64,000 nt of DNA from Qipengyuania sp. YIM B01966 (GTDB lineage Bacteria; Pseudomonadota; Alphaproteobacteria; Sphingomonadales; Sphingomonadaceae), in the NCBI RefSeq assembly GCF_016461955.1, contig NZ_JADMNM010000002.1, positions 310,001-374,000 on the forward strand. Direction: 5' to 3'. This document shows positions 11,639-23,137 of the stretch, piece by piece (positions within the stretch are counted from its first letter, which is position 1; the number at the start of each line of letters is the position of its first letter). A program made the position numbers and the translations under genes. The notes beneath the pieces were generated by a model that was not told where the DNA came from, searched no databases, and saw only the letters and a program-made list of their open reading frames with translations.

Positions 11639-12468
11639 ATGCGGCCCGCGTTGCGGATTGCGGCCAGCCGCTGCGCCGCGCGAATGATCGTTGGCCCGCC
11701 GCACCACAGCAGCGAGGGGTCGTACTCTGCCCGCCGCATCTGCGGAACGGCCGCCAGCGCCGGATGATGCTGCGCGCGGTCCGTGCCCGCCACCAGCAGG
11801 ATGTCGGGCGGATTGGCCAGCACCTCCTCCAGGGTGAGAAACGTGCCCTGCCCGCCGGTCCCCATACGGGCAAACCCGGCGCGCGCGAGCAATTCGGCCA
11901 CCAACGTATGGTCAGCAGCCGCGAGGCCGCCAGGCTGCCACAGGACCGCACGAGGCGACGGCCCGGCGCCTAATGGTGCGGCTTCGGCCAAGGCGCGATC
12001 GATGCGCGCGATCAGCGCTTCACCGTTCTGCTGGGCCCCAGCCAGGGCGGCGATCCGCCGGCTCTGCGCGTGGCTTTCTTCGACCGAGGCCGGGCTGCCA
12101 AACGTCTCCACCCGAATACCGAGGCGCTCCAGCGCGCTGCGGGTTGCCGGGGGCAGGAATTGACCAGCGACGACCAGATCGGGGGCGAGCGTGATAATCT
12201 CCTCGACCGTGCCTCCGGTCGTGCGGAACTGCGCGGCCCGCGCCGCATCGAGCGACGAGGCACCCGGATCGCGGCTGTAATGCGAAATCGCCAGCACCTG
12301 CCCCGGCGCAGCGATCTCGACCAGCACCGCGTCAAGGCACGGGTTGAGGCTGACGATGGCGGTGCGCGCGTGGCCGGTGGCCGGCGCGGGCGCAGCGGCC
12401 AGCTTTGTGCAGCCCGCCACGCCCAGCGCCAGCAAGATCGCCAGCCGACCCGCGCGCCCGCTGATCAC
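11635..12468 (-). CDS. btuF: Periplasmic cobalamin-binding protein
   Basis: Class III substrate-binding protein of the B12 importer, 277 aa. The N-terminus is a lipoprotein signal (LGVAGC, Cys20), so it is membrane-tethered rather than soluble. A Peripla_BP_2-type fold is suggested by IVSLNPCLDAVLVEI, the long middle helix around VEESHAQSRRIAALAG and the C-terminal lobe. It starts with GTG at 12468, overlapping the btuB stop by GTGA. The order receptor - binding protein - permease - ATPase fits one uptake pathway. Confidence 0.9.
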   Translation of the reverse strand: MISGRAGRLAILLALGVAGCTKLAAAPAPATGHARTAIVSLNPCLDAVLVEIAAPGQVLAISHYSRDPGASSLDAARAAQFRTTGGTVEEIITLAPDLVVAGQFLPPATRSALERLGIRVETFGSPASVEESHAQSRRIAALAGAQQNGEALIARIDRALAEAAPLGAGPSPRAVLWQPGGLAAADHTLVAELLARAGFARMGTGGQGTFLTLEEVLANPPDILLVAGTDRAQHHPALAAVPQMRRAEYDPSLLWCGGPTIIRAAQRLAAIRNAGRI

Positions 12469-14372
12469 AGCTTGACCCGCGCCCCGGCAAAGACCCCGCG
12501 CGGGGTCGATGAATAGCTCGCAGCTGTCTGATAGTGCTGGTCGAACAGGTTCTCGATCCGCCCGAACAGTTCGAACCTTTCGCCCACCGGCATGGCAGCG
12601 CGCAGCGTGACCACCTCAAAACCATCGAGCCGCGTGAGGTTGGCCGCATCGTCGAAACTGTCGCTGACCAATCGCACATCGGCCCCTAGCGCAATTCCCT
12701 CGGTGACAACCTGCCAATCCGCGCTCAGCGTCAGCGCATGGCGTGGCCGGCGCGCCAGGGCATTGCCCAGCCGCGTGCTACCCGGCGTGCGGTTTTCGGC
12801 ATCGACATAGGCATAAGCGGCGCGCGCGATGAAGCCGGCGACGGGCCGCGCGCCCAGCTCCAGCTCGAACCCCTGCGCGCGGACGCGGCCGATATTGTCG
12901 TAATAGCCGAACGGGCGCGTGGCACAGAGCGGCGCGGTGGAGCCGAAGCAACTGGCAAATTCGATCTGGTTCTCGCTCTCGCGCCGAAACACCGTGGCCG
13001 CACCATAAAATGCGCGCCGTTCGAACACCCGGTCGCCCAATGTCAGGCCGAGGTCGATGCTGGTGCTCGTTTCCGGCTGCAGCGCCTCGTTGCCGTAATC
13101 GCTGAACAGCTGGAACAGCGTCGGCGCCTTGAACCCCTCGCCAATACTGGCCCGTACGCGCAGATCGGGCGCGATGGTGTAGCTGAGATCGGCGCCGAAG
13201 CTGGTGCCGCTGCCGAACCGGTCATGCTGATCCACGCGGCCGCCGGCCCGGGCCGAGAGCGCGCCGAATTCAATGCCGAGCTGGGCATAGGCGCCAAAAA
13301 TCCGCGCCTTGGCGCCACTATCGTAGAGCGTTTCGTAACCCGTCCATTCGTGCTCGCCGCCGAAATGCACCAGCAGCGGACCAAACGGCCGCCACTCGCC
13401 GCGCAGCGCCAGCCGGTCGGAGGTGCCGGTGCTGCTGAAGGTCGGCCCGGCGGCGGGATCGCGGTTTTCGCGCTCGGTCTCCGCGCGGCTGAAACTGGCG
13501 TTGAGAAACAGCGGACCGCGATCATATTCCGCCCCGGCGCTGGCCGAAAGCTGCCGCGTTTCCTGCACCTCACGGGTATCGGCGAGCTGATAGGTCGGTG
13601 CGGGGAAGCCATCGATGTCGAGCGTCCCCTTGGCCCACCGCGCGCGGGCGAACAATTCGAGCGCGTCCGATATGTAGAGCCGGCCATCCCCGCCGAGCGC
13701 GTAATGTTCAAACCCGTCCGCTTCGGTGCCGCTGGCCGCGGCGGAAAAGCCGTCGGTCCGCAGGTAAGTACCCGACAGGCCTAGAAACCCGCGCGTGCCC
13801 GCAATGCCGCCGCTCAGCGCGCTCGACAGGGTGTTCCGGCTGCCATACTCCGCCTCGGCCACCAGCCCGCGGCTGACGCGCGTGGACGCCACCACGACGC
13901 CGCCGATCGCGTCCGATCCCCAGACAGTCGAATTGGACGCGCGCAGCACCTCGATCTTGGCGAGATTGCCGGTTGTCAGCGTGCCGAAGTCGAACCCGCC
14001 GCCGGGGGAGGCGGTATCTGCTACGCGCACCCCGTCGAGCACGACCAGCGTCTGCTCTGCCTCCGCCCCGCGCAGGCGGACCCCGGTGAACGCACCGAGC
14101 CCGCCATTGCGACTGACGGTGAGCCCCGGCACCCGCTCCAGCGCGCGGGTGAGATCAGGGCCTTGCACGGCGCGCAACTCGCTATCGCCTATCACGGTGA
14201 CGGGCTGGCCGGTTGCCGTAACATCGCCCGCTGTCCCCGTGGCGACGACGGTGATGACCGCCTCGTCGCGCGGTTTGGTGAGAACAAGCGGCTGGTCCTC
14301 GGCCGCTTCCTGCGCGTTTGCGGCGACGGGAACCACCAGGGCACAACTAGCCAAAAACAGATATTTATGCAT
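12465..14372 (-). CDS. btuB: TonB-dependent cobalamin receptor
   Basis: Outer-membrane gated barrel for vitamin B12, 635 aa. The start ATG at 14372 follows GGAGAAGC and gives a signal peptide ending ANAQ. A TonB-box-like segment (DEAVITVVATG) is followed by the plug domain (VRLRGAEAEQTLVVLDGVRV) and a long beta-barrel ending in a C-terminal hydrophobic residue pattern. An in-frame ATG at 14627 lies inside the riboswitch and is rejected. The cobalamin riboswitch directly upstream supports the B12 specificity; by sequence alone it could be another TonB receptor. Confidence 0.93.
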   Translation of the reverse strand: MHKYLFLASCALVVPVAANAQEAAEDQPLVLTKPRDEAVITVVATGTAGDVTATGQPVTVIGDSELRAVQGPDLTRALERVPGLTVSRNGGLGAFTGVRLRGAEAEQTLVVLDGVRVADTASPGGGFDFGTLTTGNLAKIEVLRASNSTVWGSDAIGGVVVASTRVSRGLVAEAEYGSRNTLSSALSGGIAGTRGFLGLSGTYLRTDGFSAAASGTEADGFEHYALGGDGRLYISDALELFARARWAKGTLDIDGFPAPTYQLADTREVQETRQLSASAGAEYDRGPLFLNASFSRAETERENRDPAAGPTFSSTGTSDRLALRGEWRPFGPLLVHFGGEHEWTGYETLYDSGAKARIFGAYAQLGIEFGALSARAGGRVDQHDRFGSGTSFGADLSYTIAPDLRVRASIGEGFKAPTLFQLFSDYGNEALQPETSTSIDLGLTLGDRVFERRAFYGAATVFRRESENQIEFASCFGSTAPLCATRPFGYYDNIGRVRAQGFELELGARPVAGFIARAAYAYVDAENRTPGSTRLGNALARRPRHALTLSADWQVVTEGIALGADVRLVSDSFDDAANLTRLDGFEVVTLRAAMPVGERFELFGRIENLFDQHYQTAASYSSTPRGVFAGARVKL

Positions 14373-14478
14373 TGCTTCTCCAATCATGTGCGAAATGTCG
14401 CCCATGACGGAGAGCGAGCAGGATCGCCCGCATCCGTATGCGCCCGGTAAACCCCGCCCGGCCGCGGAACGACCGTCA

Positions 14479-14634
14479 CTGGCAGGTCTCCTGGCTCCCG
14501 GATCGTCGCTGTCCCGCCGCCTTCCCGGGCGATGCCCAGTGGCGATATGGCGGAGCCGCTCCCCGGTCACAGTTGCGGGGGCAGCGCGGGTGTTGCACCC
14601 GCTTCCCTCTTCGGTCCCGAAGGACAACCCGTGA
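14479..14634 (-). promoter_or_regulatory. Cobalamin riboswitch (B12 element)
   Basis: Read on the minus strand, the leader contains the classic B12-box blocks in order: a purine-rich AGAGGGAA start, GCTGCCCCCGCAACTGTGA, GCCACTG, CCGGGAAGG and AGCCAGGAGACCTGCC. These are the core of the AdoCbl-class aptamer, which lowers expression when cobalamin is plentiful. About 105 nt separate it from the btuB start, room for an expression platform. Confidence 0.96.
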
Positions 14635-14644
14635 CGATGCGCGC

Positions 14645-14673
14645 GGCATAGACGCGCAAAAAGCCGCGCACAA
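14645..14673 (-). promoter_or_regulatory. Candidate promoter of the btu operon
   Basis: Minus-strand TTGTGC and TATGCC hexamers are separated by exactly 17 nt and sit just upstream of the riboswitch, placing a start site near 14638. Sigma-70-like by pattern only. Confidence 0.5.
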
Positions 14674-14775
14674 GCTGTCAGACTTTGCTAACCATGTCGA
14701 TTAATCGGGCGTTTTGCCATGTGCCGCTATTGGACAGGCGGACGCGCGTGGCTGCCTGTTGGTGCCGAGTATGAT

Positions 14776-15984
14776 ATGCGCCCTGCGCGTCCCACGGCGC
14801 ATTGTCGTTTCGCAAGGACCATTGCCCTGACACCGATCGCGCCATTCCTGCCAACCGCCGAGGCCGAGCTGCACGCGCGGCTGGTCCGCCGTGTGCGGCC
14901 ACTGGCGGCGCGGATCGCCGCGCGCCATCGCGGGCGGCGGCTGGCGCTGGCGGCAGCGGCACTTGCCGTTCCGGCCATGGCGGCGCCGGGCGGGTGGGAT
15001 ATGCTCACTACATGGCGCGATGGGGGCGGTGCCCCGCGAACAATGCCGTTCGAGACCGCCGGGCAGAGCTTTCCCGGCTCTGCGCTCTACTACCTCGAAG
15101 ACCCGGCCCCGCAGCCCGGCCTTGCCGGGGAATTGATGCCCTTTGTCCGGCCGGCCGGGGCGGAGGAAGCGCCGCAACTGGCCGCGATCGTCGATGCCGG
15201 CCCCGCCGCCCGTGCCTTCTCGCAGGCAGGGACAGGGATCGACAAGGCGCGCGCGCTGCAATGCCTGTCGATGGCGGTCTATTACGAGGCCGCCAGCGAG
15301 AGCGAGGAGGGGCAAAAGGCGGTCGCGCAGGTGGTGCTGAACCGCGTTGCGCACCCGGCGTGGCCCAATAGCGTATGCGGCGTCGTGTTCCAGGGTTCGG
15401 AGCGGCAGACCGGGTGCCAATTCACCTTCACCTGCGACGGATCGCTGCTGCGTCGCCCGTCGGTCGCCGGCATGGCCCGCGCCCGGCGGATCGCGGCGCG
15501 CGCGCTGGCGGGCGATGTCTATGCGCCGATCGGCCTTGCCACGCATTACCACACGGTCTGGATCAATCCCTATTGGGCCGGAACGCTCGATACGGTCGGT
15601 CGCATCGGCGCGCACGTGTTTTATCGCTGGCGCGGCGGGGCCGGCACGCGGAGCGCGTTCACCGTTGCCTATCGCGGCGGCGAGCCGGTTGCCGCGCCGC
15701 ATCCGCGAGCAGCCTTGCCGGCCGCGGGCGATCCGCTGGCGGGCGACCCGGCCGCGCTCGCCCGCGCACTTGAAGAGCAATACCAGACGGCCCGCGCCGC
15801 CGCCGAGCAGCAGGCACAGGCTGCCTCCGCCGCGCCGGTAACCGCGCAACCGGTGCCGACCTATAACGCGGCCGTGCAGGCGCGGGGCGGCGATGCCCAG
15901 TTCGTTGGGGAGAACCTGCCATCGGGCGGCACGGTCAAGCCTGAATACGCCAATTCGGGCCGGTGGATCGCCCAGCCACGCTGA
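14776..15984 (+). CDS. SleB-like cell wall hydrolase
   Basis: A protein of about 402 aa with one N-terminal membrane or signal segment (LALAAAALAVPAMAAP) and a Hydrolase_2 (SleB-type lytic transglycosylase or amidase) domain at about residues 157-260. The domain shows the conserved MAVYYEAASESEEGQKAVAQ helix with its catalytic Glu (about 171), LNRVAHPAWP, and the Cys-containing CGVVFQGSERQTGCQFTF. The C-terminal 100 residues are Ala/Gln-rich and low in complexity. An in-frame ATG at 14719 exists but would add an atypical 19-residue segment; the start is uncertain. It is divergent from btuB. Likely acts on peptidoglycan in the periplasm. Confidence 0.82.
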   Translation: MRPARPTAHCRFARTIALTPIAPFLPTAEAELHARLVRRVRPLAARIAARHRGRRLALAAAALAVPAMAAPGGWDMLTTWRDGGGAPRTMPFETAGQSFPGSALYYLEDPAPQPGLAGELMPFVRPAGAEEAPQLAAIVDAGPAARAFSQAGTGIDKARALQCLSMAVYYEAASESEEGQKAVAQVVLNRVAHPAWPNSVCGVVFQGSERQTGCQFTFTCDGSLLRRPSVAGMARARRIAARALAGDVYAPIGLATHYHTVWINPYWAGTLDTVGRIGAHVFYRWRGGAGTRSAFTVAYRGGEPVAAPHPRAALPAAGDPLAGDPAALARALEEQYQTARAAAEQQAQAASAAPVTAQPVPTYNAAVQARGGDAQFVGENLPSGGTVKPEYANSGRWIAQPR

Positions 15985-16068
15985 GCAGCGGGCGTTAACC
16001 CTGCTTTCGAACCGGGTCTTAGGCCCGGCCGGCTAAAGCTGCGGCTCACCAGTTCGAGGTCGCGCTTG

Positions 16069-16380
16069 ATGCCCATCCGTTTTGCTCCCGCCATCCATTG
16101 TGGCGGACGTTCGCCGGTCCACCGGGTGCTGTCATCCGACACCCGGGCCCCCGCCGCAGCGAATGACAACGCGCCCGATGCACTGTTCGACGCCGTCCAG
16201 CAGAATGCTCTCCGTTTGTTCGGCGCGCACGGAGTCGCCGCCGTCTCCCATTTCGCCGCCGCCGCAAAAACTGCCCTCGCCGCCGGTAATCGCAACGCGG
16301 CGATGCGCTATCTGGCCTATTGTGCCGCGCTCGACCCGGCCAAGGCGCGCAGGCTTGCAAGCGATCTGGGAACCGGTTGA
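16069..16380 (+). CDS. Small conserved-looking hypothetical protein
   Basis: 103 aa. The N-terminus is variable-looking; from residue about 35 it is a compact helical domain (ALFDAVQQNALRLFGAHGVA, then a segment rich in Ala ending YLAYCAALDPAKARRLASDL). No signal peptide, metal motif or known family is recognised. It starts at ATG 16069, with an in-frame TTG just before it. It lies between the wall hydrolase and mdh on the same strand. Confidence 0.55.
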   Translation: MPIRFAPAIHCGGRSPVHRVLSSDTRAPAAANDNAPDALFDAVQQNALRLFGAHGVAAVSHFAAAAKTALAAGNRNAAMRYLAYCAALDPAKARRLASDLGTG

Positions 16381-16428
16381 GCGTGCTCTGCATTTGACAC
16401 ATGACAGCCCCGTTTGCGGGCATACTTG

Positions 16429-16452
16429 CTATTGCAAATCATTCACAAAGAT
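16429..16452. promoter_or_regulatory. Fur-box-like palindrome upstream of mdh
   Basis: The sequence TTGCAAATCATTCACAA (16433-16449) is a near palindrome around a central C. Its 15-nt core matches the E. coli Fur 7-1-7 consensus TGATAATCATTATCA at 11 of 15 positions. It lies about 150 nt upstream of mdh in a 219-nt gap that otherwise holds no gene. Iron control of this TCA block is inference. Confidence 0.4.
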
Positions 16453-16518
16453 AAGTTCGCGACCGCGCCCCGTCATGCTTGCAAAGGCGATCTCGCGGGC
16501 CTACCGCCAGGGGCGTAA

Positions 16519-18031
<1,513 letters not shown>

Positions 18032-18041
18032 GAGCTACTGA

Positions 18042-18932
18042 ATGTCCATCCTCGTCGACAAGAACACCAAGGTCATCACGCAAGGGATGACCGGCGAAAC
18101 CGGCACCTTCCACACGCAGCAGGCGCTCGACTACGGCACGCAGATGGTCGGCGGGGTGACGCCGGGCAAAGGCGGCACCACGCATATCGGCCTGCCGGTC
18201 TATGACACCGTGGCCGAAGCGGTGCACGCCACCGGCGCGACAGCGAGCTGCATCTATGTCCCGCCGCCATTCGCAGCGGATTCGATCCTCGAGGCAATCG
18301 ATGCCGAGGTGCCGCTCATCGTTTGCATCACCGAAGGCATTCCGGTGCTCGACATGGTGCGCGTCAAGCGCGCGCTGTCCGGCAGAAAGAGCCGGCTGAT
18401 CGGCCCCAACTGCCCCGGCGTGCTGACGCCGAATGAATGCAAGATCGGCATCATGCCCGGGTCGATCTTCAGCAAGGGAAGCGTCGGCGTGGTCAGCCGC
18501 AGCGGTACGCTGACATATGAGGCGGTCCATCAGACCACCATGGTCGGCCTCGGCCAGACCACTGCCGTCGGCATCGGCGGCGACCCCGTTAACGGGACCA
18601 ATTTCATTGACGTACTTGACCTGTTCCTGAGCGACGATGCGACCAAGTCGATTATCATGATCGGCGAAATCGGCGGCAGCGCCGAAGAAGAAGCGGCCGA
18701 ATTCCTCGCCCATCAGGCGAAGAAGGGCCGCACGAAGCCCGTGGTCGGCTTCATCGCCGGGCGAACCGCCCCTCCGGGCCGGCGCATGGGCCATGCCGGC
18801 GCGATCGTCAGCGGCGGCCAGGGCGGCGCGGAAGACAAGATCGCGGCGATGGAGAAAGCCGGCGTGCGCGTCTCTCCCTCGCCAGCCGAGTTGGGCAAGA
18901 CACTCGACGCGCTGCTCAAGGAACTGGCCTGA
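18042..18932 (+). CDS. sucD: Succinyl-CoA synthetase alpha subunit
   Basis: 296 aa. Forms succinate and NTP from succinyl-CoA together with the beta subunit. Seen: the CoA-binding N-terminus ([17 protein letters not shown]), [11 protein letters not shown], and the phosphorylated His (about 251) in [13 protein letters not shown]-like AGGAGCTACTG precedes the ATG. The beta-subunit gene sucC is not in this block and must be elsewhere if the enzyme is functional. Confidence 0.97.
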   Translation: MSILVDKNTKVITQGMTGETGTFHTQQALDYGTQMVGGVTPGKGGTTHIGLPVYDTVAEAVHATGATASCIYVPPPFAADSILEAIDAEVPLIVCITEGIPVLDMVRVKRALSGRKSRLIGPNCPGVLTPNECKIGIMPGSIFSKGSVGVVSRSGTLTYEAVHQTTMVGLGQTTAVGIGGDPVNGTNFIDVLDLFLSDDATKSIIMIGEIGGSAEEEAAEFLAHQAKKGRTKPVVGFIAGRTAPPGRRMGHAGAIVSGGQGGAEDKIAAMEKAGVRVSPSPAELGKTLDALLKELA

Positions 18933-18967
18933 CCCCTGCGCGTCCCTTCAACAGGGGCGCGAGAAAA

Positions 18968-21790
18968 GTGAGCGACATGGGTAACGAAGTGCACGATTTT
19001 CCGTTGGATGCGGAGCCGCAGGCCGGGCCGAGCTGGCAGCGTGCCGGCTGGCCAGCAGTGGACGGCAACGATGCGGACGAGCTGACCCAGGCGCTCGACC
19101 CCACGACGCTGGCGGTGGCGGTCAAGGAGGCTTCGGCCAAAGCCGGCAAGCCCCTCGACGCCAAGGCGGTCGAGGACGCGGCCGGTGCTTCGATCAGGGC
19201 GATGCTGCTCATCCGCACTTACCGCGTGCGCGGGCATCTGGCGGCCAATCTCGATCCGCTGGGCCTGTCGAAACAGGATCTTCCGGCCGATCTCAGCCCT
19301 GAATATCATGGTTTTACTGGCGAGGCACTCGACCGCGAGGTGTATCTGGGCGGCACGCTCGGCCTCGAATGGACTACGCCGCGCAAGCTGGTCGAGGTGC
19401 TCAAGGCCAATTATTGCGGCCATGTCGGCTTTGAATACATGCACATTTCCGACGTGGAGGAGCGGCGCTTCATCCAGGACCGGATCGAGGGGCCGGAAAA
19501 GGTCATTCAGTTTACGCCCGAGGGCAAGCGCGCCATCCTCGCCGCGGTGATCCGGGGCGAACAATACGAGGCGTTCCTCGGCAAGAAGTATGTCGGCACC
19601 AAGCGGTTCGGGCTTGATGGCGGCGAAAGCATGATCCCCGCACTGGAGGCGGTGATCAAATATGGCGGCCAGCTCGGCGTGCGCGAGATCATCTACGGCA
19701 TGGCCCACCGCGGCCGGCTTAATGTACTCGCCAATGTCATGGCCAAGCCATACCGCGTGATCTTCCACGAATTCTCGGGCGGCAGCGCCAATCCGGAGGA
19801 TGTCGGCGGATCGGGCGACGTCAAATATCATCTCGGCACCAGTACCGACCGTTCGTTCGACGGAATCGAGGTGCATATGAGCCTCGTTCCAAACCCCAGC
19901 CACCTCGAGACGGTAGATCCGGTAGTGCTGGGCAAGACCCGCGCGCAGCAGGCGTTCCGCGACGATCTCGACGATCACCGCGAAGTCTTGCCCGTGCTGA
20001 TCCATGGCGACGCTGCCTTTGCCGGGCAGGGCGTGGTGTGGGAATGCTTCGGCCTGTCCGGCGTGCGCGGCTACAACACCGGCGGCTGCCTGCATTTCGT
20101 GATCAACAACCAGATCGGCTTCACGACCAGCCCGAAATTCGCGCGGAATTCGCCCTACCCCTCCGACGTGGCGAAGGGCGTTCAGGCGCCGATCCTGCAC
20201 GTTAATGGCGACGATCCCGAAGCCGTCACCTTCGCCTGCAAAATGGCGATCGAATACCGCCAGCAATTCCGCCGCGATATCGTGATCGATATGTGGTGCT
20301 ATCGCCGCTTCGGCCACAATGAAGGCGATGAGCCGAGCTTCACCCAGCCGCTTATGTATGACGCGATCCGCGCCCATCCCAAGGTGAGCCGGATTTACGC
20401 CGCCAAGCTCGAGGCAGAGGGCGTGATCGACAGTGCTTATGCCGACGGGCTGTGCGCCGAGTTCAACGCGCTGCTGGAGGAGGAATTCGCCGCCGCCAAG
20501 GGCTATAAACCCAACGAGGCCGACTGGTTCGCCGGACGGTGGAGCGGGTTCAACAAGCCCGCCGACGCCGAAAGCGCGCGGCGCAATGTCGAAACCGCTA
20601 TTGAGAAAAAGCTGTTCGACAGCCTGGGCCGGACCCTCACCGCAATCCCCGACGATTTGACCGTCCACAAGACGCTGCGCCGCGTGCTCGACGCCAAACG
20701 CACGATGTTTGAAGAAGGCGTCGGCTTCGATTGGGCTACGGCCGAGGCGCTGGCGTTCGGCAGCCTCGTCAGCGAAGGCTATGGGGTTCGCCTTTCGGGG
20801 CAGGATTCCGGGCGCGGCACCTTCAGTCAGCGCCACGCCATCTGGCTCGACCAGCAGACCGAGCGCAAATACATCCCGCTCGCGACGCTGCCGCACGGCA
20901 AGTTCGAGGTCTATGACAGCACGCTCTCAGAATATGGCGTGCTAGGCTTCGAATACGGCTTCGCCCTCGCTGACCCCAAGACACTGGTGTTGTGGGAAGC
21001 GCAATTCGGCGATTTCGCCAATGGCGCGCAGATCATTATCGACCAGTATGTCGCCGCCGCCGAAGCCAAATGGCTGCGTGCCAATGGCCTCGTGATGCTG
21101 CTGCCGCATGGCTATGAAGGCCAGGGGCCCGAGCACTCCTCCGCGCGGCTCGAGCGGTTCCTGCAGCTGTGTGCGAACGACAATATCCAGGTCTGCAACA
21201 TCACAGTGCCGGCCAACTACTTCCACGTGCTGCGCCGGCAGATGCTGCGCCCGTTCCGCAAGCCGCTGATCATCATGACGCCGAAATCGCTGTTGCGTCA
21301 TCCGTTAGCCAAGAGCGAGGCGGCCGATTTCGTCGGCGAAAGCCATTTCCGCCGGATCGTCAGCGATATGAAAGGCATTGCCGACGACAAGGTGCGCCGG
21401 CTTGTGCTGTGTTCGGGCAAGGTGGCATATGACCTGATGGAAGCGCGCGACAAGGCCGGTCTTGACGATGTCTCGATCGTCCGGCTCGAACAGCTCTATC
21501 CCTTCCCCGGCGACCCGCTGGCCACCCGGATCGCGCGGATGAGCAATCTGGCCGAGATTGTCTGGTGCCAGGAAGAGCCGCACAACAATGGCGCGTGGTT
21601 CTTCGTCGACCGGCTGATCGAGCAGGCGGCGGCAGATGCGGGCAAGCCGATGCGGCCGATCTATGCCGGGCGCGATGCCTCGGCTTCTCCGGCAACCGGC
21701 TATGCCCGGCGGCACGAACAACAACAAAAGGCGCTGGTTGCCGATGCGCTCGGCCTTGGTGCCGATAGCGCGGCCGATAGCCAGTCCTGA
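18968..21790 (+). CDS. sucA: 2-oxoglutarate dehydrogenase E1 component
   Basis: Thiamine-diphosphate-dependent decarboxylase of the 2-oxoglutarate dehydrogenase complex (odhA), 940 aa, the usual length. It transfers the succinyl group to the lipoyl domain of E2. Seen: [14 protein letters not shown], the ThDP-binding region starting [13 protein letters not shown] (Asp348), and the C-terminal transketolase-like region ([36 protein letters not shown]). The GTG at 18968 is the likely start, with an in-frame ATG three codons later. Followed 17 nt later by sucB. Confidence 0.98.
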   Translation: MSDMGNEVHDFPLDAEPQAGPSWQRAGWPAVDGNDADELTQALDPTTLAVAVKEASAKAGKPLDAKAVEDAAGASIRAMLLIRTYRVRGHLAANLDPLGLSKQDLPADLSPEYHGFTGEALDREVYLGGTLGLEWTTPRKLVEVLKANYCGHVGFEYMHISDVEERRFIQDRIEGPEKVIQFTPEGKRAILAAVIRGEQYEAFLGKKYVGTKRFGLDGGESMIPALEAVIKYGGQLGVREIIYGMAHRGRLNVLANVMAKPYRVIFHEFSGGSANPEDVGGSGDVKYHLGTSTDRSFDGIEVHMSLVPNPSHLETVDPVVLGKTRAQQAFRDDLDDHREVLPVLIHGDAAFAGQGVVWECFGLSGVRGYNTGGCLHFVINNQIGFTTSPKFARNSPYPSDVAKGVQAPILHVNGDDPEAVTFACKMAIEYRQQFRRDIVIDMWCYRRFGHNEGDEPSFTQPLMYDAIRAHPKVSRIYAAKLEAEGVIDSAYADGLCAEFNALLEEEFAAAKGYKPNEADWFAGRWSGFNKPADAESARRNVETAIEKKLFDSLGRTLTAIPDDLTVHKTLRRVLDAKRTMFEEGVGFDWATAEALAFGSLVSEGYGVRLSGQDSGRGTFSQRHAIWLDQQTERKYIPLATLPHGKFEVYDSTLSEYGVLGFEYGFALADPKTLVLWEAQFGDFANGAQIIIDQYVAAAEAKWLRANGLVMLLPHGYEGQGPEHSSARLERFLQLCANDNIQVCNITVPANYFHVLRRQMLRPFRKPLIIMTPKSLLRHPLAKSEAADFVGESHFRRIVSDMKGIADDKVRRLVLCSGKVAYDLMEARDKAGLDDVSIVRLEQLYPFPGDPLATRIARMSNLAEIVWCQEEPHNNGAWFFVDRLIEQAAADAGKPMRPIYAGRDASASPATGYARRHEQQQKALVADALGLGADSAADSQS

Positions 21791-21807
21791 ACGCGGAAAG
21801 ACCCATC

Positions 21808-23112
21808 ATGGCCACCGAAGTCAAAGTACCTGCCCTGGGCGAATCGGTCACCGAAGCCACTATCGGCGAATGGCTCAAGCAGCCCGGCGATGTGGTGAAA
21901 CTCGACGAGCCGATTGCCAGCCTCGAGACCGACAAGGTCGCGGTCGAGGTGCCCAGCCCGGTCGCGGGCGTACTCGGGGCGCACACGGTAGAGGTCGGCG
22001 CCACGGTCGAAGTTGGCGCGGTAATCGCGACTATCGAGGATGACGTTCCGGCGGGCGAAAGCACCCAGGTCGAGGAGCGCGACAATGCCGCGCCGCCGCG
22101 CGCGAAGGCAGAAGTGACCGGAGATAAGGGCGCGGACGCGTCCGACGTGGCTGAAGCAGCCGCCAACGCACCTGCGCCGGCCGCTGCCAAAGCCGACAGT
22201 CATGGCGGCGATACGCAAACCCTGTCGCCCGCGGTGCGTCGCGCGGTGCTGGAACACGGCGTTGATCCGACTGCGATCCAGGGCAGCGGGCGCGACGGTC
22301 GGCTGACCAAGGAAGACGTGCTCGCCGCCGCCAAGGCGCGCACTAGTGAGCCTGCGCCGGCGGCCAGCGCCCCCGCCGACGCCCCCGCCCCGTCAACCTC
22401 GACGGGCGACGGCCGGCGCGAGGAACGGGTCAAGATGACCCGGATGCGCCAGACCATCGCCAAGCGGCTGAAGAGCGCGCAGGAAACTGCTGCGTTGCTG
22501 ACCACCTTCAACGACGTAGATATGAGCGCGGTGATCGAGGCGCGCGAACGCTACAAGGACGTGTTCGTTCAGAAACACGGCATCAAGCTCGGCTTCATGT
22601 CGTTCTTTGCCAAGGCCTCGTGTCTGGCGCTGAAGGACATCCCGGCGGTTAACGCACAGATCGATGGCGACGAGATCGTCTATCACGATTATGTCGATAT
22701 CTCGGTCGCGGTCAGCGCTCCGAACGGTCTTGTGGTCCCCGTGGTGCGTGATGCCGACAGCAAGAGCTTTGCCCGGATCGAGAAGGACATCGCCGATTTC
22801 GGCAAGCGCGCCAAGGAAGGCACGCTGACTATGGAAGACATGAAAGGCGGCACCTTCACCATCTCAAATGGCGGCGTGTTCGGCGGGCTGATGTCCACCC
22901 CGATCATTAATCCGCCGCAGAGCGCCGTTCTCGGCCTGCACCGGATCGAGGACCGCCCGGTCGTGCGCGATGGCCAGATCGTCATCCGTCCGATGATGTA
23001 TATCGCGCTCAGCTATGATCACCGGCTGATCGACGGGCGCGAGGCGGTGACCGCGCTCAAGACGATCAAGGAAGCGATAGAAGATCCCACCCGCCTGCTG
23101 ATTGACCTTTAA
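21808..23112 (+). CDS. sucB: Dihydrolipoyllysine succinyltransferase (E2)
   Basis: Core of the 2-oxoglutarate dehydrogenase complex, 434 aa. Domains in order: one lipoyl domain (lipoylated Lys43 in ETDKVAVEV), an Ala/Pro linker, a peripheral subunit-binding domain ([15 protein letters not shown] ... [12 protein letters not shown]), a second Ala/Pro linker, and the catalytic domain with His405 and Asp409 in [13 protein letters not shown]. Between sucA and lpdA with short gaps. Confidence 0.98.
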   Translation: MATEVKVPALGESVTEATIGEWLKQPGDVVKLDEPIASLETDKVAVEVPSPVAGVLGAHTVEVGATVEVGAVIATIEDDVPAGESTQVEERDNAAPPRAKAEVTGDKGADASDVAEAAANAPAPAAAKADSHGGDTQTLSPAVRRAVLEHGVDPTAIQGSGRDGRLTKEDVLAAAKARTSEPAPAASAPADAPAPSTSTGDGRREERVKMTRMRQTIAKRLKSAQETAALLTTFNDVDMSAVIEARERYKDVFVQKHGIKLGFMSFFAKASCLALKDIPAVNAQIDGDEIVYHDYVDISVAVSAPNGLVVPVVRDADSKSFARIEKDIADFGKRAKEGTLTMEDMKGGTFTISNGGVFGGLMSTPIINPPQSAVLGLHRIEDRPVVRDGQIVIRPMMYIALSYDHRLIDGREAVTALKTIKEAIEDPTRLLIDL

Positions 23113-23137
23113 CTCCCTCCGCTGTCCGAGATATTCC

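Noticed and set aside
14373-14627. Upstream start for btuB inside the riboswitch
   Set aside because: The region is an aptamer and the signal peptide begins at 14372 after a ribosome site.
18713-20896. 727-codon antisense ORF opposite sucA
   Set aside because: Mirror frame of a well conserved E1 gene; such ORFs are expected at this GC content.
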